Shown: positions 16,732 through 22,134 of the stretch, one piece after another
Position numbering within the stretch: the stretch's first letter is position 1
Layout of the letters: every line of letters starts with the position of its first letter
From: Bacteroidota bacterium
GTDB lineage: Bacteria; Bacteroidota; Bacteroidia; Bacteroidales; PXBB01
Reading direction: 5' to 3'
NCBI GenBank assembly: GCA_022708385.1
Contig: JAKIYU010000009.1
Location: 1 to 22,134, forward strand
DNA: 22,134 nt
The notes under the pieces: model-generated
What the model saw: the letters and a program-made list of their open reading frames with translations, nothing else
Databases searched by the model: none
Told to the model about the DNA's origin: nothing
Translations under genes and position numbers: made by a program

Positions 16732-16887
16732 GTTTGTTTGAAAACTAACAATATACATATATTTGTTAAAAACAATAAAAGAACTAAAACATTTAAAAAT
16801 GATTGGATATGTCATTTTTAGCAATAATGAATTACGACCAAGTCTGCCCGCTCACAACAGCCACCACACAAGACTTCGCCGAGCGGT
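16732..16887 (+). repeat. Direct repeat copy 1 with promoter-like element and truncated ORF
   Basis: This ~156-bp block aligns, with only scattered mismatches, to 18851-19007 in the same orientation. It starts in GTTTGTTTGAAAACTAAC, continues through a conserved AACAATAAAAGA stretch and CATTTAAAAATGATTGG, and ends in ACTTCGCCGAGCGGT. It includes a full Bacteroidetes promoter match (TTTG at 16733-16736, 21 nt, TATATTTG at 16758-16765), followed by an ATG at 16799 opening a 40-codon frame that begins MIGYVIFSNNELRPSL and stops at 16921. The shared ATG context suggests both copies descend from the 5' end of one gene whose body is lost here. I could not identify the parent. Confidence 0.85.
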
Positions 16888-16949
16888 CAAACAGTCTGAA
16901 CGGTATGCTCTTACCATCTAGTCAATTAATAGCCGCTTATGTAAGTCGG

Positions 16950-17915
16950 TTAATTTTTAAAAAATTTCTTTACAATAACACCTTTGTCGGTATCAAATCG
17001 GATAAACATAATACCTTTAGGTAATTCTTTAATACAAATTGAGTTTTTTTCCTGCAATACTTCCTGTTTCAACAACAATCGCCCTAAAACATCATAAATT
17101 TCTATTTGTACTTGAATTGCGCCAAGTCCTTCAATTTTGATATAGTCTTTTGCAGGATTAGGGTATATTGTGATGTTAGGATGTTCATAATTAATTGATA
17201 ATGCAAGTAAATCTTTAAAAAAACCGAAATATATTACCCTAATTGTATCATTATTAGCATCAATATAGTGCTCTGGTGGCATATTTATGTACTCAGTATC
17301 ATACGATAATAAAGGATCAACCCAAACAAGTATGCTGTCAAAAGTTATTGAATCATTAAACCTTAAATATTGATTGAAAAAGAACGGACTTACAGGAGAG
17401 TAAGAAGTACCAACATCATACCAGTGAGTTGGGTTCACATAATTAAATAATGAATTATAAAGACATGTATCAGCAAAATTAAAGGAATTGCTATTATTCC
17501 ACTTTACTTTTATTGGATAATTTTTGGAATGAACTAATATAGGAATTACTTTGGGATCTATTAGCCACTGATTATTACATGTGTTACTAAGTATCTGTTT
17601 CTTGGTGTGAAAATTTGAGTAATCATTGTTTATTAAAGCGTACTCATTTGCAACAGAATTGAAATAATTTGAAACCCTCACTTCGAACACACTGTCAAAA
17701 GGAGTAGTTTTAATATTATATTCACCAAATACACTATCCAAACCGCTTGTAGCTTGCGAGTCATACCCAACATAAATTGTGTCTTTATTTCCTGCGGAAT
17801 CCTCAAATGCCAAAAAGAATTCAAATTCGGGTGTTGTTTGGGCTTTTGTTCTAAAAGTCAACGTACAGATTAGCAGGGTTGTAAAAACAATTATGAAGGT
17901 AGATTTTGTTTTCAT
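16950..17915 (-). CDS. Secreted protein with type IX secretion C-terminal sorting domain
   Basis: The 321-residue protein has a signal peptide (MKTKSTFIIVFTTLLICTLTFRTKAQ). The middle region of about 220 residues has no recognisable domain and is rich in N, D, S, F and Y. The C-terminal domain of about 77 residues (245-321) begins ITIYPNPAKDYIKIEG, continues with IEIYDVLGRLLLKQEV and ends GVIVKKFFKN. That is the type A sorting signal (PorSS/T9SS) which directs proteins through the outer membrane. It is the only evident T9SS cargo here, and GldE/GldD of the same system are about 1 kb away. The gene looks more AT-rich than its neighbours and lies between two direct repeats, suggesting acquisition. 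The start is the first ATG with a good signal peptide. Confidence 0.88.
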   Translation of the reverse strand: MKTKSTFIIVFTTLLICTLTFRTKAQTTPEFEFFLAFEDSAGNKDTIYVGYDSQATSGLDSVFGEYNIKTTPFDSVFEVRVSNYFNSVANEYALINNDYSNFHTKKQILSNTCNNQWLIDPKVIPILVHSKNYPIKVKWNNSNSFNFADTCLYNSLFNYVNPTHWYDVGTSYSPVSPFFFNQYLRFNDSITFDSILVWVDPLLSYDTEYINMPPEHYIDANNDTIRVIYFGFFKDLLALSINYEHPNITIYPNPAKDYIKIEGLGAIQVQIEIYDVLGRLLLKQEVLQEKNSICIKELPKGIMFIRFDTDKGVIVKKFFKN

Positions 17916-18013
17916 TTTCTGTAATTCTTGTCAGTGTAAATTTACGATAAATATTTAAAGCGGCTATTCCATTTCACAAATGTTTTAGTAGTTCAGAGTC
18001 AGAGGCTATTGCA

Positions 18014-18148
18014 GCTAACGTGATGCTGCTTGGCACATGTGGCGGTTTTACTTGCACTTTCCTATCAAATAGCACCTAAAGTTAATAAACATATCCATAC
18101 CTGTCAAGTTTGTTCCACACCGCCATTGTGCTAAGCATTGCTGTTAGG
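18014..18148. repeat. attC-like imperfect inverted repeat
   Basis: The left arm (18014-18046) begins GCTAACGTGATGCTGCTTGG and ends CACATGTGGCGG. The complement of the right arm (about 18118-18149) reads CTAACAGCAATGCTTAGCAC then AATGGCGG. The arms pair over roughly 28 bases with single-base and 3-base bulges, about 70 nt separate them, and the ends are CTAAC/GTTAG. Size (135 nt), bulged arms and AAC/GTT ends resemble integron attC sites, though the core 7-mers do not fit RYYYAAC and GTTRRRY exactly. No integron integrase is visible. Confidence 0.6.
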
Positions 18149-18156
18149 GCTTGTTA

Positions 18157-18785
18157 GTGTGACCTGCGTTACCACAGGGTACAAAGATACAAAATAGTTC
18201 TTTGAAATGGTAACAAAACTTTGATAAAGATGACAGACTTGCTTGTCAGAAACAGCAACGAGCTGAGCCCGAATAAAAGGAAAAAGTCAGAGGACTCACA
18301 GGAAACGAACAAGTAAGAAATGGACTGTCGGCAAAGATGTTCAGGGGTATTTACCAAACCGCCTTGTGGTGCTTGTATAAAGAGTACAGGTATTGAGCGA
18401 CAAGGTTAAAGCATTGATGGTTAGTTGCCTGCCTGCCGTACAGGTAGGTACGATTAGTTAATGTATGGTGCGGATAGAGGAGTTGAATGAAAATGAACTG
18501 TCATTGAAGTGTCGAAAATAACTGTTATTGTGTCAAAATCGAGAGGGGTGCGACCTTGAGAGACAAAGTGTAAAGGCAACCTGATTACTGTTTACACGAC
18601 ACACGGCATTAAGACGGCAAGACCTCTATTCAGGCTTTATCAAGGAACAGGAGAACCAGAGATGTAATGTAACCTGCCTACCGTAACGGCAGTGCAGGCA
18701 GGAGCAAAACGGCAGAGAACCTGTAAGGAAATGCCAAAAGTAGCGAAGTACATCACTGGGACGGATGAAGTCGTATTAGCGAACA
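18157..18785 (+). ncRNA. Truncated group II intron, 5' ribozyme domains only
   Basis: The segment begins GTGTGACC at 18157, matching the GUGYG 5' end of group II introns. It continues with blocks I recognise from Bacteroidetes group II introns upstream of the reverse transcriptase: a GAGCGACAAGG region near 18395, GTGCGGATAGAGGAGTTG (about 18468-18485), AAATCGAGAGGGGTGCGACC (about 18536-18555) and TCAGGCTTTATCAAGGAACA (about 18630-18649), then ACTGGGACGGATGAAGTCGT near 18756-18775. These correspond to domains I to III and the start of IV. No reverse-transcriptase frame and no domain V (AGC...GUU hairpin) follows, so it cannot splice. It starts 9 nt beyond the attC-like element. The 3' end is approximate. 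Confidence 0.72.
18651..18721. repeat. Palindromic 64-nt insertion inside the intron fragment
   Basis: GAGAACC occurs at 18651-18657 and again at 18715-18721, with a period of 64. Between them is a palindrome starting CCTGCCT (from 18673) and ending AGGCAGG (to 18702), with CGT/ACG internal pairing. The layout is that of a miniature palindromic element flanked by a target duplication. A related CCTGCCTGCCGTACAGGTAG lies at about 18428-18447 in the same intron fragment. Confidence 0.6.
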
Positions 18786-18791
18786 TACCCA

Positions 18792-18846
18792 CGCTCGGCG
18801 AAGTTTTGTTTGCAGATAGGTGTGATGGCTAACTTCGTCGGACTAT
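18792..18846. repeat. Inverted repeat sharing a 13-mer with the flanking direct repeats
   Basis: CGCTCGGCGAAGT at 18792-18804 is the reverse complement of ACTTCGCCGAGCG, which is found in both direct-repeat copies. About 30 nt later AACTTCGTCGG pairs with its GGCGAAGTT part, giving a bulged hairpin with a loop of about 25 nt. GTTAGTTT/AAACTAAC follows at 18851-18868. It joins the end of the intron fragment to direct-repeat copy 2. Confidence 0.55.
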
Positions 18847-18850
18847 AAAC

Positions 18851-19007
18851 GTTAGTTTTCAAACTAACAAAATACGTATATTTGTAAAAAACAATAAAAG
18901 ACCTAAAAACATTTAAAAATGATTGGTTATGTCATTTTTAGCTATAATAAATTACGACGAAGTCTGCCCACTCACAATAGCCGGCACAAAAGACTTCGCC
19001 GAGCGGT
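18851..19007 (+). repeat. Direct repeat copy 2 with promoter-like element and decayed ORF
   Basis: This is the same block as at 16732-16887. It keeps TATATTTG (18877-18884) and the ATTTAAAAATGATTGG start context (ATG at 18919), but its -33 TTTG is changed. The frame from 18919 reads MIGYVIFSYNKLRRSLP and stays open to 19371, though beyond about residue 55 it runs through simple repeats and into the 3' end of the opposite-strand gene, so I do not call it a gene. An 8-bp palindrome, GTTAGTTT/AAACTAAC, opens the block. Confidence 0.85.
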
Positions 19008-19076
19008 TGGGGTGGCAGTTGAAGCCATGACTAAGGGCAGGAAAAGATGTCACTACTATAATGCTTCCACCAGGCT

Positions 19077-19118
19077 AACTTCACACTTCACACTTCGAAC
19101 TTCACACTTCACACTTTT
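19077..19118. repeat. Two tandem 21-nt units of ACTTCAC-type repeat
   Basis: AACTTCACACTTCACACTTC plus one base occurs twice in a row (19077-19097 and 19098-19118), each built of a 7-nt ACTTCAC motif, with the last bases of unit 2 changed to TTT. The 118 nt between direct-repeat copy 2 and the next gene contain nothing else recognisable. Confidence 0.8.
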
Positions 19119-19125
19119 TACACGC

Positions 19126-20259
19126 TCAATCAACCCACTTATTTCTCAAATAAGGGAACAGCTCGGCCAGTTCTCCGGAATAATAAAATTCGTAGGCCAG
19201 AGAGCCGAAGGTGTATTTGTATTCTCCAATACTAATTCTGGACCCGCCGACCTGGGGATTGGGTTTGGGTTTCGACATATTAAAACCCACATTGTACAAG
19301 GTGGCCAGTATTTCGGGGCGGTCGGAAATATCAAAACCGGCACGCTCCCACTGCACCTTGATTTGTTTTAAAATAAGGCCGGCATAAAGGTAGGAGTAAT
19401 AATGGTTTTTGTAATTTACTAACCGGCGACACAAATCCACAGTGTCGTAAGAAACATAAGCAGAGGCGCTATCGGAATTAAAATCGAGCAAATGCGCGTA
19501 TTTTTCACCCAGATAAAAAGCCGAATTTGTATCGGTGAGATTCCTTTGTACCTGCAGGGCGGTGTACGGTTTAATTCCCGTTACGCCATAGGAAAAATGA
19601 TTTTCGAGGGAAAGGGTTTTCAGGGGAGCCAACACTTTTTTAAATGTTTCGCGGGCCGAGTTAAAAAGGCGTATTTGTTCTCCGATAAGGCAGGCCACAA
19701 TAAGACGCGCTTCCACGCCGGTAACAAGAGCGGCGCTGTCAATGAGGGCTGTGTCTTTTTTAATAGCTTCTTTCAAAACGGGCCACTCCTCAATATTCAT
19801 CCAGGGGAAAACACTGTTGGTGTCGGGTTTCTGCAAAGGGGTAAAGAAGTATTTTTTTCCTTCCTCAAATTTATCCTGCAGGCCTTCATTGCCCAGCAGC
19901 GGCATGTTCATGGCATCGAACATGCGGTCGGCCTGGATAAAATCGCCGCTTTGAGTAATCAGGGTAACAATGGCGCGGGCATTTTGCGGGTAATAATCGG
20001 CAAGAATTTTAATTTTATAAAACAAATAGGCTTTTTCTTTTATGTCAAGGTCTTTGCCTTGTTTTTTACGGGCTTCATTTTTCTGGTAAACCATTTCAAA
20101 ATAACGGTTGTTTCTATCAATAGCCCCGGCGTCGTTGGTGAGGTTGAGCTTAATGGCAAAATAGGCGGTAGAAAGTATAAAGCCAAAGAGGGCATAAACA
20201 AGGATTAGAATGATTATAAATCTGTATAACACCCTGTTGTTTTTTATCCTTTGGAACAT
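19126..20259 (-). CDS. Membrane-anchored protein with lytic-transglycosylase-like motifs
   Basis: The 377-residue protein has one N-terminal membrane segment (about 13-36), and the rest is probably periplasmic. From about 178 to 240 it shows an arrangement resembling SLT/goose-lysozyme transglycosylases: ARLIVACLIGEQIRLF with candidate catalytic E194, then HFSYGVTGIKPYTALQVQRNL (221-241), like the G-x-MQ-x-P-x-TA segment. LATLYNVGF at 318-326 resembles the conserved AYNAG helix. These motifs suggest peptidoglycan cleavage without water, but the match is distant and made by eye. Alternatively it could be an uncharacterised family of that fold without activity. It lies 99 nt downstream of the phosphodiester glycosidase gene on the same strand. 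Confidence 0.6.
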   Translation of the reverse strand: MFQRIKNNRVLYRFIIILILVYALFGFILSTAYFAIKLNLTNDAGAIDRNNRYFEMVYQKNEARKKQGKDLDIKEKAYLFYKIKILADYYPQNARAIVTLITQSGDFIQADRMFDAMNMPLLGNEGLQDKFEEGKKYFFTPLQKPDTNSVFPWMNIEEWPVLKEAIKKDTALIDSAALVTGVEARLIVACLIGEQIRLFNSARETFKKVLAPLKTLSLENHFSYGVTGIKPYTALQVQRNLTDTNSAFYLGEKYAHLLDFNSDSASAYVSYDTVDLCRRLVNYKNHYYSYLYAGLILKQIKVQWERAGFDISDRPEILATLYNVGFNMSKPKPNPQVGGSRISIGEYKYTFGSLAYEFYYSGELAELFPYLRNKWVD

Positions 20260-20358
20260 GGTTTTTCAAAAAAGAGTACAAAAGTATTCAAACTAAATAG
20301 TATTTCAACGGGTAATTGAAAAAGTTTGTGTTATTAGAAAACTATAGAAAAAAATCGG

Positions 20359-21186
20359 TTATTTTTTTAAAACACCGATAACATTTGGAATGTCCCAGAA
20401 ATGATCGTTATCGTCGCGTTCGTACGTATCGGAAACATAACACCCTTGTTTGCATATCTCCAACCCCTTAATGCAGAGGTATAATGAGGCCTCGGGGCCA
20501 CCATCGAGATACATGGCGCTTTTAATGTTCAGGGGCAGGGCCAGCAGCATGTCCGAAAACTGGTTGGCGGTATAGGGGGAGCGTGTAAAAATAAACAATA
20601 CATTACCCTCTTTGTCGGAAGCCAGCACGGTCATGCTGCTTCGCATATTAGGTTTAAGTTTCCATTCCACCTTTTGCGAATGACTGTCGATCATGCGTAT
20701 GGACTGGGCAAAACAATGATAGGATGATTTTAGAGAGAGCCAGTCGGTACAGTTCATATCGATAATCTGAAATGGAGGTACATTTTTGTCTTTTTGAGGA
20801 TTAAAAACGGCCATGGCGCGGTATCCGTCTTTTAGCTTACTGTTGTTGGTGTGGCTGTAATTGCGTAGATATCCTACAGCCGTCCGGTTATTATGTAAAG
20901 AAAACATGGTGGCATTAACCCCAGCAACGAAATGGTGTTCTTTGCACCATACATCAAGAGGCTTGGGTTTGCATTTGTATTGCGAAGCGGTAGCAATTGC
21001 GAAACGGTATTGGGCAGGGTCAATTTTTATTATGGTAATTTTTGAATCGTTTATATCCGACTTAACAGGCGCGTCTGTTTCGGTATAAAAAATGCCATCA
21101 TCAACCGGTAGCCACTTTAGGGCTTGTGCACAGGAATAGGGCTGGACGAAAAGAAATAATAAAATGGGTAATAAAATAAATCTCAT
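20359..21186 (-). CDS. Phosphodiester glycosidase family protein (NAGPA domain)
   Basis: The 275-residue protein has a signal peptide (MRFILLPILLFLFVQPYSCAQA) and one domain of the NAGPA/phosphodiester glycosidase type. Visible hallmarks are HFVAGVNATMFSLHNNRTAVGYLRNY (the family's N-x-x-F segment), MTVLASDKEGNVLFIFTRSPYT, and the conserved LDGGPEASLYL, where D and GG are near-invariant. Relatives remove GlcNAc from phosphodiester-linked sugars in lysosomal enzymes, and bacterial members probably act on envelope or wall phosphodiesters. The frame is open to 21240, but the ATG at 21186 gives a clean signal peptide. The SC before the cleavage point is not a good lipobox. Confidence 0.88.
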   Translation of the reverse strand: MRFILLPILLFLFVQPYSCAQALKWLPVDDGIFYTETDAPVKSDINDSKITIIKIDPAQYRFAIATASQYKCKPKPLDVWCKEHHFVAGVNATMFSLHNNRTAVGYLRNYSHTNNSKLKDGYRAMAVFNPQKDKNVPPFQIIDMNCTDWLSLKSSYHCFAQSIRMIDSHSQKVEWKLKPNMRSSMTVLASDKEGNVLFIFTRSPYTANQFSDMLLALPLNIKSAMYLDGGPEASLYLCIKGLEICKQGCYVSDTYERDDNDHFWDIPNVIGVLKK

Positions 21187-21371
21187 AACAAGGGTACAAA
21201 AAAAACACATTTTTCTGAACACATCATAAAAAACATACACAAATGCGTTTAAAATTTAACCTGTCGAAAAAAAGTAATAAAAAATGATGTAATTTTACTG
21301 TGTGTTAATTTCTTTTAAAACACCCAAACCCTAATTAATAAAGACGGTCTAACCAATTAAAAATCAGTACT

Positions 21372-21479
21372 ATGTCAAAATCGATGGATGCTAAGAAGGA
21401 AGTAAAAAAGGCTCCCAAGAAAACGACCAAAGAAAAAAAGCTGGGAAAAAAAGCCAAAAAGGCCAATTCGCAAAAATAG
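21372..21479 (+). CDS. Lysine-rich 35-residue small protein
   Basis: A short frame, MSKSMDAKKEVKKAPKKTTK onward, ends in KKAKKANSQK and a TAG. It has 16 lysines in 35 residues and no hydrophobic segment. I recall similar tiny MSKSMDAKK-type proteins in other Bacteroidetes, which supports it being a real gene, but the function is unknown; nucleic-acid binding is only suggested by charge. It stands alone between the phosphodiester glycosidase start (185 nt away, divergent) and ruvA. Confidence 0.7.
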   Translation: MSKSMDAKKEVKKAPKKTTKEKKLGKKAKKANSQK

Positions 21480-21625
21480 CGGATAAAATCCTCAATTTCT
21501 TTTTCTGATAATATCCTTAAACCAAGGGTGTGGTAAGTTTTTATGCAAAAGTTCAATGGGTCCCCAACAGGATTTTATGAAATTAAGGCAGCTGTTTTCT
21601 GAAAAAGACACATTGTATTATAGTA

Positions 21626-21659
21626 TTTGATAAATGTTAAATAATTTTTGATATTTTTG
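21626..21659 (+). promoter_or_regulatory. Putative ruvA promoter
   Basis: TTTG at 21626-21629, 22 nt, then TATTTTTG at 21652-21659: close to the Bacteroidetes TTTG-N19-21-TAnnTTTG consensus. It lies 100 nt before the ruvA ATG. The rest of 21480-21759 shows no gene. Confidence 0.5.
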
Positions 21660-21759
21660 CTGCCTGAAAAGAGGTGTTATTAACATTTTTCATCATAGAT
21701 TGTTAGTAACATACAATATTAAAAGAAACCATACGTTTTGTAGCGTATAATTTTTAGGA

Positions 21760-22134
21760 ATGATTGAATATATCGAGGGTCGTATAGCAGAGAAAAACCC
21801 TGCCTTTGTAGTGGTTGATTGTGGCGGTATAGCCTATTTCATTAACATATCGCTCAATACCTATTCGAAGGTGAAGGATGCCGAGAAGATGAAAATATAT
21901 ATTCACCAGGTAATCAGGGAGGATGCCCATCAGCTTTTTGGATTTTACGATATGCACGAAAGAAAAATGTTTCGTCACCTCATTTCCGTTTCCGGTGTTG
22001 GGGCTAATACCGCACGCATGATACTGTCGTCGCTTACTTATGGCGATGTGCAGAAAGCCATACTGGGTAATAATGTGTCGGTATTGCAATCGATAAAAGG
22101 TATCGGGGCCAAAACAGCTCAGAGAATCATTGTT
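21760..22134 (+). CDS. ruvA: Holliday junction helicase subunit RuvA, C-terminus outside window
   Basis: The first 125 residues of RuvA, about two thirds of the usual ~195, are present. RuvA binds four-way DNA junctions as a tetramer and loads RuvB for branch migration. The N-terminal OB-fold domain (1-62) begins MIEYIEGRIAEKNPAFVVVD and contains EDAHQLFGFYD. Domain II has two helix-hairpin-helix motifs, LISVSGVGANTARMIL (74-89) and IKGIGAKTAQRII (112-124). The RuvB-binding domain III is cut off by the window end. The start is the ATG at 21760. Confidence 0.96.
   Translation, partial: MIEYIEGRIAEKNPAFVVVDCGGIAYFINISLNTYSKVKDAEKMKIYIHQVIREDAHQLFGFYDMHERKMFRHLISVSGVGANTARMILSSLTYGDVQKAILGNNVSVLQSIKGIGAKTAQRIIV

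Noticed and set aside
16803..17024. A 73-codon plus-strand frame after elbB
   Set aside because: It overlaps the 3' end of the T9SS cargo gene and reads the direct repeat in a different frame from the MIGYVIFS start. No domain is visible.
18169..18357. A 62-codon minus-strand frame
   Set aside because: It lies antisense to the group II intron domain I region and has no protein features.
18785..18850. Intron domain V or VI at the end of the intron fragment
   Set aside because: No AGC...GUU hairpin with the normal 34-nt length or bulged adenosine stem is present; the foldback here belongs to the 13-mer repeat family.
16534..19125. CRISPR array, tRNA or rRNA in the repeat-rich patch
   Set aside because: The repeats are few, long and unevenly spaced rather than short regular units with spacers, and I saw no tRNA or rRNA signature in the window.
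18919..19371. A 150-codon plus-strand frame beginning in repeat copy 2
   Set aside because: After about 55 residues it runs through the ACTTCAC tandem repeat and then the antisense of the conserved minus-strand gene, so it is not a credible protein.
19492..20208. A 238-codon plus-strand frame
   Set aside because: It is antisense to the 377-residue membrane protein and has a composition typical of a shadow frame.

Overview
The window looks like chromosomal DNA of a Bacteroidetes (Bacteroidota) bacterium. The supporting signs are AT-rich DNA, gliding/type IX secretion genes (gldE, gldD), a protein with a type IX C-terminal sorting domain, DUF4292 and DUF4175 family proteins, promoter-like elements of the Bacteroidetes type (TAnnTTTG), and an absence of strong Shine-Dalgarno sites. 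I could not assign a genus.

Layout. (1) Positions 1-9396, minus strand: a tightly packed run of eight genes read right to left: dut, a sugar-1-phosphate nucleotidyltransferase, a TPR lipoprotein, a DUF4292 lipoprotein, an EnvC-like murein hydrolase activator, a class-A beta-lactamase-fold serine hydrolase, an ABC-F ATPase, and a DUF4175 membrane protein cut by the window edge. Gaps run from 2 to 72 nt, so it is probably one or two operons for envelope and nucleotide housekeeping. (2) 9446-12079, plus strand: a WlbA/WbpB-like sugar dehydrogenase and a Wzi-like outer-membrane beta-barrel protein, closed by a bidirectional hairpin terminator at 12080-12106. (3) 12126-12803, minus: a TonB-type energy transducer. 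(4) 13078-16533, plus: gcvH, a VanZ-like membrane protein, gldE, gldD and elbB. (5) 16534-19125: an accessory, repeat-rich patch. Two ~156-bp direct repeats (about 16732-16887 and 18851-19007) enclose an AT-rich minus-strand gene for a type IX-secreted protein, a 135-nt attC-like imperfect inverted repeat, and the 5' ribozyme portion of a group II intron that has lost its reverse transcriptase and domains V/VI. (6) 19126-21186, minus: a membrane-anchored protein with lytic-transglycosylase-like motifs and a NAGPA-type phosphodiester glycosidase. (7) 21372-22134, plus: a 35-residue lysine-rich protein and the first 125 residues of RuvA.

How the genes fit together. Most genes serve the cell envelope: two lipoproteins, EnvC and the serine hydrolase (peptidoglycan and outer surface), sugar activation and oxidation genes plus a Wzi-like barrel (surface polysaccharide), TonB, GldE/GldD (type IX secretion and gliding) and a type IX cargo protein. 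Ordinary housekeeping is represented by dut, gcvH, elbB and ruvA. I found no complete new multi-gene system. The least ordinary part is the patch at 16.5-19.1 kb, which looks like a repeat-bounded insertion and decay hotspot combining cassette-like recombination structure with group II intron remains.
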